64,000 bases of DNA from Bacillota bacterium. Lineage in GTDB: Bacteria; Bacillota; Bacilli; Paenibacillales; NBRC-103111. Each line of letters starts with the position of its first letter. Positions within the stretch are counted from its first letter, which is position 1. Location of the stretch: assembly GCA_023388055.1 (NCBI GenBank), contig JAEWGW010000006.1, positions 1 to 64,000 of the forward strand, read 5' to 3'. The notes under the pieces are model-generated. The model ran no database searches, was not told the origin of the DNA, and was given only the letters and a program-made list of their open reading frames with translations. The translations under genes and the position numbers were made by a program. This document shows, one piece after another, positions 53,437-61,834 of this stretch.

Positions 53437-54105
53437 ATGAAACAAACAGGCAATAGGGTTTGTTTGCTCCTGCACGGCTTTACCGGAGGTCCATATGAGG
53501 TGGAGCCATTGGCGCGGGCGCTGGAGGAGGCGGGCTGGTATTGCCGGGTTCCCCGGCTCCCGGGGCACGACGAGGGACTTGCGGGGCTCTGTGACACCAC
53601 CTGCGATATGTGGCTGGAGGCGGCGTGCCGGGAGGCGGAGCAGCTGGGGCAGGAATACGGCGCCTTTGACCTGGCCGGGTTTTCCATGGGAGGAATGCTG
53701 GGCATCCATTTGGCCGCCCGGTATCCGGTCCGCAAGCTGGCTTTGCTGAGCGCCGCGGCAATCTATGTAAGCCCGGGACGGATGGTCCGGAACATGTGGC
53801 ATACCCGCCATGAAGAGCGGAGCGTCCTCCAGTTCAAGCTAAAGCAGACGCCGACGAAAGCGGTGCTGCAATTTATGCGGCTTGTGCACCGTGTACGTCC
53901 GGATATCAGCCGGGTGGCGGTGCCTGCTCTGGTGGTGCAGGGTCTGCGCGATCCCATCGTGCATCCTGTCAGCGCCAGGTATCTCACCAAACGATTGCCC
54001 TGTGTGGCAGAAACGGTTTACTTTCCCCGTTCCAGGCACTTGCTGTGTCTGGAAGAGGAAGCGCCGGATGTAATCTGCAGGGTAAGGGAATTTTTTGAGA
54101 CGTGA
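53437..54105 (+). CDS. Alpha/beta hydrolase (carboxylesterase-like)
   Basis: A 222-residue hydrolase. VCLLLHGFTGGPYE gives the oxyanion loop, DLAGFSMGGMLG has the nucleophile Ser in GFSMGG, LRDPIVHP the acid and PRSRHLLCLEEE the catalytic His. Similar to monoacylglycerol lipase/Est30-type carboxylesterases. Start is either ATG 53437 or the TTG just before it (10 bases after GGAGG). It lies 38 bases after the DUF402 gene. Substrate unknown. Confidence 0.88.
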   Translation: MKQTGNRVCLLLHGFTGGPYEVEPLARALEEAGWYCRVPRLPGHDEGLAGLCDTTCDMWLEAACREAEQLGQEYGAFDLAGFSMGGMLGIHLAARYPVRKLALLSAAAIYVSPGRMVRNMWHTRHEERSVLQFKLKQTPTKAVLQFMRLVHRVRPDISRVAVPALVVQGLRDPIVHPVSARYLTKRLPCVAETVYFPRSRHLLCLEEEAPDVICRVREFFET

Positions 54106-54168
54106 GCAGTAATAAAACAATCAACTATCACCAAAATGAAAATATGATCGTTGTGCTTTTTCACAACT

Positions 54169-54222
54169 AAACCGAATGGGTGCCTTCTGCAGGTTGGGAG
54201 GGTGACTTCATCCGGTTTTTTT
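54169..54222 (+). terminator. Probable terminator of the hydrolase gene
   Basis: AAACCG (54169-54174) and CGGTTTTTTT (54213-54222) with a long loop, 64 bases after the hydrolase stop. Stem is short, so moderate confidence. Confidence 0.4.
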
Positions 54223-54259
54223 GGCATGTTTCTACTCATGGTTTCCCGACAAGGAGCAT

Positions 54260-54401
54260 AATAGCGTACCACAAATGATCGCTATTTACATAAAAGAGAC
54301 GAAATTCACCAAATAAGATACATCAAATGTATCCTATTGACTCTCAGGCCTCGCAAAATGGGGGAAATGGAGCAAATAGGATACACTTGATGTTTGCTAT
54401 T
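54260..54401. repeat. Second intergenic palindromic repeat block
   Basis: Three elements. First, AATAGCG (54260-54266) facing CGCTATT (54280-54286). Second, AATAAGATACAT (54312-54323) facing ATGTATCCTATT (54327-54338). Third, 54375-54401, an inverted imperfect copy of the second (AATAGGATACA...GCTATT). The rest of the gene-free stretch 54106-54529 holds only terminators. Confidence 0.65.
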
Positions 54402-54474
54402 GATACAAATATGGAGGAAATACAGGTTTAGCATACATTTTTAGGCGCTTACATCCAGCCGGGAGAACCCGCAC

Positions 54475-54506
54475 CAAAAACGGGCCCCCTATATACGGGA
54501 GCCCGT
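54475..54506 (-). terminator. Terminator of the SDR gene
   Basis: ACGGGCCCCC (54480-54489) pairs with GGGAGCCCGT (54497-54506) with one mismatch; on the minus strand a T run (TTTTT) follows. Confidence 0.75.
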
Positions 54507-54529
54507 CCTCTGTTTACAGCTGCGCCAAC

Positions 54530-55405
54530 TTACCCGTTAATGACAACGCCGCCGTTAATATGCAGAACTTGTCCGGTGACATAGGAGGAATCGCCGCTGG
54601 CCAGGTACACGTACCCCGGTGCCAGTTCCTCGGGCTGTCCGGCCCGCTTCATGGGCGTATAGCTGCCAAACTCCGATACCTTCTTTTCGTCGAAGGTGGA
54701 GGGGATAAGCGGCGTCCATATGGGGCCGGGTGCAACCGCATTGACCCGGATGCCCTTCTCGATCAGCTGGGCTGACAGAGAGCGGGTAAAGGTGACGATG
54801 GCACCCTTGGTGGCCGAATAGTCCAGCAGGTCCTTGCTGCCTTTATAGGCCGTTATAGAAGCGGTGTTAATAATGGAGGATCCTGCCTGCAGATGCGGCG
54901 CTACTGCTTTGGTCAGATAGAAGAACGCAAAGACGTTAGTCCGGAAGGTTTTCTCCAGCTGCTCTGCGGTGATATCCTCCAGGGTGGTCTGGGGATGCTG
55001 CTCCGCTGCATTATTCACCAGGATGTCGAGTTTGCCCAACTGCTTCATAGCGAAGTCCGCCAGCTCCTGACAGGCCTTTTCCTGTCCCAGGTCGCCGCTC
55101 CACAAGTAGCATTTGCGCCCTTCCTGCTCCACCTGCCGTTTGGTCTCCTCTGCGTCCTGATGCTCATTCAGATACGCCACCACCACATCGGCGCCTTCCT
55201 TGGCGAAATGGATGGCGACCGCACGGCCGATACCGCTGTCGCCGCCGGTAATAATGGCTGCCTTGCCGGTGAGCTTGCCTGCTGCTTTATACTTGTTATC
55301 TTCGAATACGGGGAGGGGATTCATCTCCGATTCCAGACCCGGTTGCCTGTCCTGGTGCTGGGGCGGGAATGTCTTCTTTTGGGTGTCCTGAGTATTGGTT
55401 GACAT
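54530..55405 (-). CDS. Short-chain dehydrogenase/reductase (YdaD/YhxC-like stress oxidoreductase)
   Basis: A 291-residue SDR with an N-terminal extension (QHQDRQPGLESEMNPLP) typical of general stress protein 39-like enzymes. Cofactor motif TGGDSGIGRAVAIHFAKEGADVVV, NNAAEQ, and the catalytic Ser, Tyr and Lys in TASITAYKGSKDLLDYSATKGA. NAD(P)-dependent reductase of an unknown carbonyl or sugar substrate. AAAGGAG precedes the ATG. In B. subtilis the relatives are SigB-dependent, and a SigB-like promoter is seen here at 55508-55533. Confidence 0.92.
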   Translation of the reverse strand: MSTNTQDTQKKTFPPQHQDRQPGLESEMNPLPVFEDNKYKAAGKLTGKAAIITGGDSGIGRAVAIHFAKEGADVVVAYLNEHQDAEETKRQVEQEGRKCYLWSGDLGQEKACQELADFAMKQLGKLDILVNNAAEQHPQTTLEDITAEQLEKTFRTNVFAFFYLTKAVAPHLQAGSSIINTASITAYKGSKDLLDYSATKGAIVTFTRSLSAQLIEKGIRVNAVAPGPIWTPLIPSTFDEKKVSEFGSYTPMKRAGQPEELAPGYVYLASGDSSYVTGQVLHINGGVVING

Positions 55406-55507
55406 GATTTCATTCTCCTTTCAACGCTGGTTTCAAAAATACATGGTCCAACATCAGTTTGCCTAAATGAACCGGGTTTATGAACCTGCCTGCGACGCAA
55501 ATAGGTT

Positions 55508-55533
55508 TTACCCTCCAGGCAAAAGGCCTAAAC
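55508..55533 (-). promoter_or_regulatory. SigB-like general stress promoter of the SDR gene
   Basis: On the minus strand, GTTTAG (55533-55528), exactly 14 bases, then GGGTAA (55513-55508); the SigB consensus is GTTTAA-N12-15-GGGTAT. It lies about 100 bases before the SDR ATG. The rest of the gap 55406-55692 carries only the cold-shock gene leader, where a TATACT (55611-55616) may be the -10. Confidence 0.45.
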
Positions 55534-55692
55534 ACACGACCCCCTCAAAGTAATGTGGGGCTGCGAATGATTTTAGGGCTGAAACAAGAATATTTCTCCT
55601 TTCTTTCGCCTATACTAAACAACGCAAGCTATTTTTCTTCAACACGCGCCCTCGATGGCCGTGGATTGAAACTATGGAGGTTTGTTACCAAG

Positions 55693-55893
55693 ATGCAAAC
55701 AGGAACAGTAAAGTGGTTTAACGCAGAAAAAGGCTACGGGTTTATTACTTCCGACGAAGGCGGCGATGTCTTCGTCCACTACAGCGCCATCACCGGTGAA
55801 GGCTTCAAGTCTCTGGACGAAGGCCAGAAGGTCAGCTTCACAGTGGTGCAAGGCAACCGCGGTCCGCAAGCCGAGAATGTCAGCAAGTTGTAA
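55693..55893 (+). CDS. Cold-shock protein (CspA/CspB family)
   Basis: A 66-residue single cold-shock domain: MQTGTVKWFNAEKGYGFITSDEGGDVFVHYSAI, with RNP1 (KGYGFI) and RNP2 (VFVHY). Binds single-stranded RNA and DNA as an RNA chaperone. GGAGG lies 12 bases upstream. If the TATACT at 55611 is the -10, the leader is about 70 bases, as often seen for temperature-controlled csp mRNAs. The longer open frame upstream is not coding. Confidence 0.97.
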   Translation: MQTGTVKWFNAEKGYGFITSDEGGDVFVHYSAITGEGFKSLDEGQKVSFTVVQGNRGPQAENVSKL

Positions 55894-55934
55894 GGCAGGT
55901 CTTCGGCTGTAACGGCGCATGACCTCAAAAAAAC

Positions 55935-55990
55935 AAACACGCCTAAGCTTGGGCTAACCCGGCTTACGGCGTGTTTTTTTTCTGCCATTC
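55935..55990 (+). terminator. Terminator of the cold-shock gene
   Basis: AAACACGCC (55935-55943) pairs with GGCGTGTTT (55978-55986), with an inner TAAGC/GCTTA stem and a run of eight T. Confidence 0.88.
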
Positions 55991-56144
55991 TTTCCGTTTC
56001 TTTTTAAGCGGAGAATTGTGTACAATAAAGGCGGACGCACTTCATGGTTCAACCTTCCAATCCTGTCCGACGCAGACGGCATTGGACAATCTGCCCGGCG
56101 AATATAATGGTCTCTAAGGACTTCGGCAAATTGGGGGAGTGGAC

Positions 56145-57128
56145 ATGAGCGTTCGCAGTATTCCGGGAGATTCGTTGGAGAGCGTCCGGGCTTCCCGCCA
56201 GATCAGTGTGGTGTTCCGCAAGGAGGAACCGGCTGCCCAGCCTGTAGAGAACGGGAGTGGCATTCCCTTCGGCAATAAATTCCTGGAGCCCGGCACACCA
56301 TATGCCAATGTGTTCCGGGAGCTGAACCAGATGATCGGACTGGACAATGTGAAGGAGCTGGTGTACGAGGTGTACGCCATGCTGCAGGTCAGTCAATACC
56401 GGGCGGAGGCCGGGTTAGTCGCCAATACCCACGTGTACCATATGGTATTCAAGGGGAATCCGGGAACCGGTAAAACAACCGTAGCCCGTCTGATTGCCAA
56501 GCTGTTCCAGGAGATGGGCATCCTGTCCAAGGGACATCTGATCGAGGTGGAGCGGGCGGATCTGGTGGGCGAATATATCGGGCATACCGCTTTAAAAACC
56601 AGGGAACTGATTAAAAAGGCCTTGGGCGGGATTCTGTTTATCGATGAGGCGTACAGCCTGGCCCGGGGCGGCGAGAAGGACTTTGGCAAGGAAGCCATCG
56701 ACACGCTGGTGAAGGCCATGGAGGATTATAAGAATCAGTTTGTGCTGATTCTGGCAGGCTATCAGGAGGAGATGGAATTCTTCCTGAAGACGAATCCGGG
56801 TCTGCCATCGCGGTTTCCCATCCAGGTGGATTTCGCCGATTATTCCGTGGACCAGCTGATGCAGATTGCCGAGCTGATGGTGAAGGAGCGCCAATATGCG
56901 CTTTTGCCCCAGACGGAGATGAAGCTGCGCCAGCATCTGGTTACCGAGAAGCTGCGGCAGGAGGACGGGTTCAGCAATGCCCGGTACGTCCGCAATACCA
57001 TCGAGAAGGCAATGCGCTACCAGGCGGTGCGAATTCTGCAGCAGAATCAGGGATCACCCTCCCGGTCGGAGCTGATGACCATCCGTCCGGAGGACTTGAA
57101 ATGGGACAAAGCAGGTCCCCAAAGGTAA
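56145..57128 (+). CDS. spoVK: Stage V sporulation protein K-like AAA ATPase
   Basis: A 327-residue CbbX/SpoVK-type AAA ATPase: Walker A GNPGTGKTT at 104-112, RADLVGEYIGHTALKTREL, Walker B GGILFIDEAYSLARGG, and LILAGYQEEMEFFLKTNPGLPSRFP. Needed for spore maturation in B. subtilis. ATG 56145 behind GGGGGAG. It precedes hflX, ynbB, glnR and glnA exactly as in B. subtilis. A TATAAT at 56103-56108 with TTGGAC 15 bases upstream is a poor SigA-type match. Confidence 0.95.
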   Translation: MSVRSIPGDSLESVRASRQISVVFRKEEPAAQPVENGSGIPFGNKFLEPGTPYANVFRELNQMIGLDNVKELVYEVYAMLQVSQYRAEAGLVANTHVYHMVFKGNPGTGKTTVARLIAKLFQEMGILSKGHLIEVERADLVGEYIGHTALKTRELIKKALGGILFIDEAYSLARGGEKDFGKEAIDTLVKAMEDYKNQFVLILAGYQEEMEFFLKTNPGLPSRFPIQVDFADYSVDQLMQIAELMVKERQYALLPQTEMKLRQHLVTEKLRQEDGFSNARYVRNTIEKAMRYQAVRILQQNQGSPSRSELMTIRPEDLKWDKAGPQR

Positions 57129-57174
57129 TATATTAGTTGTAGAATGGACACGGCAAAAGGAGTCGATGCAATAG

Positions 57175-58500
57175 ATGAAACCGACATCGCAGGATAATAC
57201 GCAGCAAGCTCAGGAACGGGCCGTTCTGGTCAGCTTGGTGTTGAAGGAGCGGGGAGCCAACGCCGAGCTCGCGGAATACTCCCTGCAGGAATTGGTTCGC
57301 CTGGCCGAAACGGCCGGAGTGACTGTTATGGAAACCATGAAACAAAGCCGGGATAAAGCCGATTCCAAATGGCTGATCGGCAAGGGCAAGGTAGAGGAGC
57401 TGAAGGAGAGGCTCCGGGAGCTGGATGCACAAACGGCGATTTTCGACCAGGAGCTCACAGGTATTCAGGTGCGGAATCTGGAGGAAGCGCTGGATGTGAA
57501 AATTATTGACCGGACACAGCTGATCTTGGATATATTCGCCGGACGGGCGAAAACCCGGGAGGGCATTCTCCAGGTGGAGCTGGCCCAGCACAGCTATCTG
57601 CTGCCGCGGCTGGTGGGACATGGCAAGAACCTCTCCCGTCTGGGCGGCGGCATCGGCACCAGAGGTCCCGGTGAAACCAAGCTGGAAACCGACCGGCGCC
57701 ATATCCGCAACCGGATCGGGGAGCTGAAGCGCCAGCTGGAGGAGGTCACCAAACACCGCAAGCTGCACCGGGAGCGCAGACGCAAGTCCGGCGTTTATCA
57801 GGTCGCGCTGGTGGGTTACACCAATGCCGGCAAATCCACTCTGCTGCGTCAGCTGACCGCTGCCGATGTGCTGGTGGAGAATCAGCTGTTCGCTACTCTG
57901 GATCCCACCTCCCGGACGCTGGATCTGCCTAACGGCAAGGAAGTGGTGATAACCGACACCGTCGGTTTCATCCAGAATCTGCCCCATGATCTGGTGGCTG
58001 CATTCCGGGCAACACTGGAGGAGGCCAATGAGGCCGATCTCATCCTGCATGTGGTAGACAGTGCCATCGATATGCGCGAAGAGCAGATGAAGGTGGTGCT
58101 GGAGGTTCTCGAGGAGCTGGGCGCCCGCGGCAAGGAAATGATAACGGTCTTCAACAAAATCGATCTTTGCCAGCCAGGTCAGGTGGAGCTTTTGACTCCG
58201 GGAGAGGGAGATTTCATCCGGCTTTCGGCTTACAATCAGGATGACCTGGAGAGGCTTAAGCTAGTGATTCAGGATAAAATGGCAGGCGGCCTCCACTCCT
58301 TCCGGATTCCCGCAGTGCAGGGGGACAAGATTTCTTTGGCATACCGGCTGGGAACGGTAGTGGAGACGGAGATGGATGGAGAGGACATGGTCATTTCCGT
58401 AGATGTGAATGCGCAGGATTATGAGAAATTCGGCTACCTTCTGGCCGGATGCGAAGTGAATACAGGGGATATAGACAAGGGAGAGCTAATCGAAGGATGA
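57175..58500 (+). CDS. hflX: Ribosome-associated GTPase HflX
   Basis: A 441-residue GTPase. The N-terminal HflX domain (LAETAGVTVMETMKQSRDKADSKWLIGKGKVEEL), the glycine-rich linker RLGGGIGTRGPGETKLETDRR, and G motifs GYTNAGKST (from 214), DTVGFIQNLP and NKIDLC. It splits stalled ribosomes during stress. AAGGAG lies 12 bases before the ATG. TGA overlaps the ynbB ATG, giving coupling. Confidence 0.97.
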   Translation: MKPTSQDNTQQAQERAVLVSLVLKERGANAELAEYSLQELVRLAETAGVTVMETMKQSRDKADSKWLIGKGKVEELKERLRELDAQTAIFDQELTGIQVRNLEEALDVKIIDRTQLILDIFAGRAKTREGILQVELAQHSYLLPRLVGHGKNLSRLGGGIGTRGPGETKLETDRRHIRNRIGELKRQLEEVTKHRKLHRERRRKSGVYQVALVGYTNAGKSTLLRQLTAADVLVENQLFATLDPTSRTLDLPNGKEVVITDTVGFIQNLPHDLVAAFRATLEEANEADLILHVVDSAIDMREEQMKVVLEVLEELGARGKEMITVFNKIDLCQPGQVELLTPGEGDFIRLSAYNQDDLERLKLVIQDKMAGGLHSFRIPAVQGDKISLAYRLGTVVETEMDGEDMVISVDVNAQDYEKFGYLLAGCEVNTGDIDKGELIEG

Positions 58501-59756
58501 ATTTCACAGAGACGATCACCAAAGCGGCACAACAGGCAGAAATCAAGGCAGAAGCAAAGCTGAAGGAAATTGACAGGCTAATTGATGAAAACCAGTGGAA
58601 GGTGATCGGAGCATTCCAGAAGCATCAGGTCAGTGATTTCCACTTTGCAGGCTCCACCGGCTACGGATACAATGACCGGGGCCGGGAGGTGCTGGACCTG
58701 GTGTATGCGGATATTTTCGGGGCGGAGGCCGGATTGGTCCGGCCCCATTTTGTGTCCGGAACCCATACCATCTCCACGGCACTGTTCGGGTGCCTGCGTC
58801 CCGGGGATGAGCTGGTTTATATTACCGGGCGCCCTTATGACACCCTCCATAAAGTAATCGGCAAACCGGCTGATGGGACAGGCTCTCTGATGGATTATGG
58901 CATTCATTACGGCGAGGTGGCTTTGACTGCCGCCGGGAAACCGGACTGGGACGGCATCAGGGAACGGTTAACCTCACGGACCACGATGGTGGGTATCCAA
59001 CGCTCCCGTGGGTATGACTGGCGGCCCGCCTTCACCGTGGAGGAAATCGGGGAAATGGTTCGGTTCGTAAAGAACCTCTATCCCGGAATGATTGTGTTCG
59101 TGGACAATTGCTACGGTGAATTTACGGAGCGCCTGGAGCCCACCCAAGCAGGTGTGGATCTTATGGCCGGCTCCCTAATCAAGAATCCTGGCGGGGGCGT
59201 GGCAGCCGGCGGGGGATACATTGTAGGACGGGCTGATCTGGTGGAGAAAGCGGCCTTCCGTTTAACGGCGCCGGGGATTGGTGGTGAGGTAGGCGCTACT
59301 CTGGGGACATTGCGCGGCATGTATCAGGGACTGTTTCTGGCGCCACACACCACAGGACAAGCCATCAAGGGCAGTGTGTTTGCATCGGCTGTTTTTGAGG
59401 ACCTGGGTTTTGATACCCATCCCCGCTGGCAGGATACCCGGACGGACCTGATTCAAGCCATCCGGTTTACCGGTGCCGAGCATTTGGTCGCTTTTGTGCA
59501 GGGGATTCAAAAAGCCTCTGCCGTCGACGCCCATGTGGTGCCGGAGCCGTGGGACATGCCCGGTTACGAGCATCCCGTGATTATGGCAGCGGGAACCTTC
59601 ATCCAAGGAGGCAGCCTGGAGCTGTCGGCGGATGCGCCAATCCGTGAGCCTTATATCGCCTACATGCAGGGTGGACTAACTTATTCCCACGCCAAGCTGG
59701 GTGTCCTGTGCGCATTGCAGAATATGGTGGAAAAGGGCTTGCTTCAACTGGATTAA
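58497..59756 (+). CDS. YnbB-like PLP-dependent protein (methionine gamma-lyase family)
   Basis: A 419-residue fold-type I PLP enzyme of the aluminium resistance/YnbB group. FVSGTHTISTALFGCLRPGDEL, IVFVDNCYGEFTE (the PLP-contacting Asp) and MAGSLIKNPGGG with the Schiff-base Lys are visible. Predicted C-S lyase on sulfur amino acids, but activity is unproven. ATG overlaps the hflX stop. Order hflX-ynbB-glnR is as in B. subtilis. Confidence 0.93.
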   Translation: MNFTETITKAAQQAEIKAEAKLKEIDRLIDENQWKVIGAFQKHQVSDFHFAGSTGYGYNDRGREVLDLVYADIFGAEAGLVRPHFVSGTHTISTALFGCLRPGDELVYITGRPYDTLHKVIGKPADGTGSLMDYGIHYGEVALTAAGKPDWDGIRERLTSRTTMVGIQRSRGYDWRPAFTVEEIGEMVRFVKNLYPGMIVFVDNCYGEFTERLEPTQAGVDLMAGSLIKNPGGGVAAGGGYIVGRADLVEKAAFRLTAPGIGGEVGATLGTLRGMYQGLFLAPHTTGQAIKGSVFASAVFEDLGFDTHPRWQDTRTDLIQAIRFTGAEHLVAFVQGIQKASAVDAHVVPEPWDMPGYEHPVIMAAGTFIQGGSLELSADAPIREPYIAYMQGGLTYSHAKLGVLCALQNMVEKGLLQLD

Positions 59757-59781
59757 CCATTGTAATTAAACCTAACACAAC

Positions 59782-59817
59782 TTGACAAGTTCTTGTTATA
59801 GTGATACGATCATAACA
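59782..59817 (+). promoter_or_regulatory. glnRA promoter and candidate GlnR operator
   Basis: TTGACA (59782-59787), a 17-base spacer and TACGAT (59805-59810) make a good SigA promoter. The inverted half-sites TGTTA (59794-59798) and TAACA (59813-59817) flank the -10, 14 bases apart; the classical GlnR/TnrA box has 7. More half-sites (TAACA, TGACA, TGTCA) lie around. Autoregulation by GlnR is expected for this operon. Confidence 0.6.
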
Positions 59818-59842
59818 TAAAGTGTCACAGGGGTGATAAGGT

Positions 59843-60253
59843 ATGAGTGATGACATCCGCAGGAATATGGCGCTTTTCCCCATTGGTATCGTGATGAAAC
59901 TGACGGATTTAACCGCTCGCCAAATCCGTTATTACGAGCAGCACGAACTGGTTATGCCGGCCCGTACAGGCGGCAACCAGCGGTTGTATTCCTTTAATGA
60001 TGTGGAGCGTCTACTGCAGATTAAGGATTTGATTGAGAAGGGTGTTAACATCGCGGGGATTAAGCAGGTTCTTCTGCCTGTGGACCAAACCTCCGAGGAA
60101 GCCACCGTATTAAACGAACAAACGGAAGTTAAGCGCAAGGAGCTGACGGATTCCCAGCTTCACAAGATGCTCAAGCAGCAGCTGATGACCGGCGGCAAAC
60201 GTCCTGGCCAGGTGTCCCTGATTCAGGGCGAGCTGTCCCGCTTCTTTCACTAA
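59843..60253 (+). CDS. glnR: Nitrogen repressor GlnR (MerR family)
   Basis: A 136-residue MerR-type regulator: ALFPIGIVMKLTDLTARQIRYYEQHELVMPARTGGNQRLYS is the GlnR/TnrA DNA-binding domain; the C-terminus (SQLHKMLKQQLMTG...ISLIQGELSRFFH type) is the autoinhibitory tail that senses feedback-inhibited glutamine synthetase. Represses glnRA when nitrogen is ample. AGGGGTGATAAGG precedes the ATG. Followed by glnA after 35 bases. Confidence 0.97.
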   Translation: MSDDIRRNMALFPIGIVMKLTDLTARQIRYYEQHELVMPARTGGNQRLYSFNDVERLLQIKDLIEKGVNIAGIKQVLLPVDQTSEEATVLNEQTEVKRKELTDSQLHKMLKQQLMTGGKRPGQVSLIQGELSRFFH

Positions 60254-60288
60254 TTTCCGCATATTGTACATAAGGGAGGAGAACTCGA

Positions 60289-61623
60289 GTGTATTCCAAT
60301 TACACGAAAGAAGACATTCTTCGCATTGCCAAGGAACAGAATGTCCGGTTTATCCGGCTGCAGTTCACCGATCTTCTGGGCGCCATCAAGAACGTGGAAA
60401 TTCCGTTAAGCCAGCTTGAGAAAGCGCTTGACAACAAGATGATGTTCGACGGCTCCTCCATTGAGGGTTATGTGCGGATCGAAGAATCCGACATGTATCT
60501 TTATCCGGACCTGAGTACCTGGGTGGTTTTCCCTTGGGTAGCCGAGGACCGTATCGCACGTCTGATCTGCGACATCTATCTGCCGGACGGTCGTCCGTTT
60601 CCTGGTGATCCCCGCGGTATTCTCAAGCGTGTGCTGAGGGAAGCGGAGGAGATGGGTTATACCGCTATGAATGTTGGTCCTGAGCCGGAATTCTTCCTGT
60701 TCAAGACCGATGAGAAGGGCAATCCCACTACGGAGCTGAACGATCAGGGCGGTTATTTCGACCTGGCTCCTATGGACCTGGGTGAAAACTGCCGCCGTGA
60801 AATCGTACTGACTCTGGAGGAAATGGGCTTCGAAATTGAAGCGTCCCACCATGAGGTGGCTCCCGGACAGCATGAGATCGACTTCAAATACGCCGATGCC
60901 TTGAAGGCGGCTGACCAAATTCAGACCTTCAAGCTGGTAGTGAAGACTGTAGCCCGTCAGCATGGGCTGCACGCCACCTTTATGCCCAAACCTCTCTTTG
61001 GGGTGAACGGCTCCGGTATGCACTGCCACCAATCCTTGTTCAAGGGTTCCGAGAATGCTTTCTACGATGAGAAGGACAAGCTGGGCCTGAGCATCGACGC
61101 CCGCTATTATATGGCCGGTATCCTGAAGCATGCCAAGGGAATGGCCGCTATCACCAATCCGATTGTCAACTCGTACAAGCGTCTGGTGCCCGGTTATGAA
61201 GCTCCTTGTTATGTGGCCTGGTCCGCCAGCAACCGCAGCCCGATGATCCGTATCCCGGCATCCCGCGGCTTGAGCACCCGTGTCGAGGTTCGTAATCCGG
61301 ACCCTGCGGCTAATCCGTACCTGGCACTGGCTGTTATGCTGGCTGCCGGTCTGGACGGCATCCGCCACAAAACCTCCCTGCCGGCTCCTGTGGACCGGAA
61401 CATCTACGTCATGACCGACGAAGAGCGGGAGGAGCAGGGTATTCCCAGCCTGCCAATGGATCTCAAGGAAGCCCTCGGCGAGATGATCCGCAACGATATC
61501 ATCGTCAATGCGCTGGGCGAACACGCCACCGCATACTTCTATGAGCTGAAGGAAATCGAATGGGACATGTATAGGACCCAGATCCACCAGTGGGAACGGG
61601 ATCAGTACGTTACGCATTATTGA
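60289..61623 (+). CDS. glnA: Glutamine synthetase type I
   Basis: A 444-residue GSI-alpha enzyme making glutamine from glutamate, ammonia and ATP. MFDGSSIEGYVRIEESDMYLYPD, GPEPEFFLF, SHHEVAPGQHEIDF, FMPKPLFGVNGSGMH and the NRSPMIRIPASRG signature are seen. The adenylylation Tyr motif of GSI-beta is absent, as expected for Firmicutes, where feedback-inhibited GS controls GlnR. GTG start at 60289 behind AGGGAGGAG. Confidence 0.98.
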   Translation: MYSNYTKEDILRIAKEQNVRFIRLQFTDLLGAIKNVEIPLSQLEKALDNKMMFDGSSIEGYVRIEESDMYLYPDLSTWVVFPWVAEDRIARLICDIYLPDGRPFPGDPRGILKRVLREAEEMGYTAMNVGPEPEFFLFKTDEKGNPTTELNDQGGYFDLAPMDLGENCRREIVLTLEEMGFEIEASHHEVAPGQHEIDFKYADALKAADQIQTFKLVVKTVARQHGLHATFMPKPLFGVNGSGMHCHQSLFKGSENAFYDEKDKLGLSIDARYYMAGILKHAKGMAAITNPIVNSYKRLVPGYEAPCYVAWSASNRSPMIRIPASRGLSTRVEVRNPDPAANPYLALAVMLAAGLDGIRHKTSLPAPVDRNIYVMTDEEREEQGIPSLPMDLKEALGEMIRNDIIVNALGEHATAYFYELKEIEWDMYRTQIHQWERDQYVTHY

Positions 61624-61648
61624 TGGGGAAAAGCAGTAAATAAGGAAT

Positions 61649-61692
61649 GGGCGAACAGGATTCCGCTTTACGGAGTCCTGTTTGTCCTTTTT
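61649..61692 (+). terminator. Terminator of glnRA
   Basis: AACAGGATTCCG (61654-61665) pairs with CGGAGTCCTGTT (61671-61682); the stem extends outwards with G-T pairs and ends in CCTTTTT. Confidence 0.8.
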
Positions 61693-61723
61693 CTGCTAGA
61701 ACTCACTATCGAACCGGCTAAAT

Positions 61724-61753
61724 AAACACCCCGAAGGGGTGTTTTTCTTTTTT
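61724..61753 (+). terminator. Second terminator after glnRA
   Basis: AAACACCCC-GAA-GGGGTGTTT, a perfect 9-bp stem (61724-61744), followed by a T-rich tail. It insulates the tetR promoter just downstream. Confidence 0.88.
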
Positions 61754-61758
61754 GGAGC

Positions 61759-61808
61759 TTGCATGATTCAGTTGTCTCCGATATAATACTGAATAAACGT
61801 TCAGTATT
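61759..61808 (+). promoter_or_regulatory. tetR promoter and palindromic operator
   Basis: TTGCAT (61759-61764), a 17-base spacer and TATAAT (61782-61787). A perfect palindrome AATACTGAA-N6-TTCAGTATT (61785-61808) overlaps the end of the -10 and the start site, ideal for autorepression by the TetR protein. Confidence 0.75.
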
Positions 61809-61834
61809 ATTCTGTAATCGAGGTGAGGCCTTAC

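Noticed and set aside
55406..55692. Riboswitch or structured thermosensor in the cold-shock gene leader
   Set aside because: I could not identify a conserved cold box or a clear alternative fold by eye.
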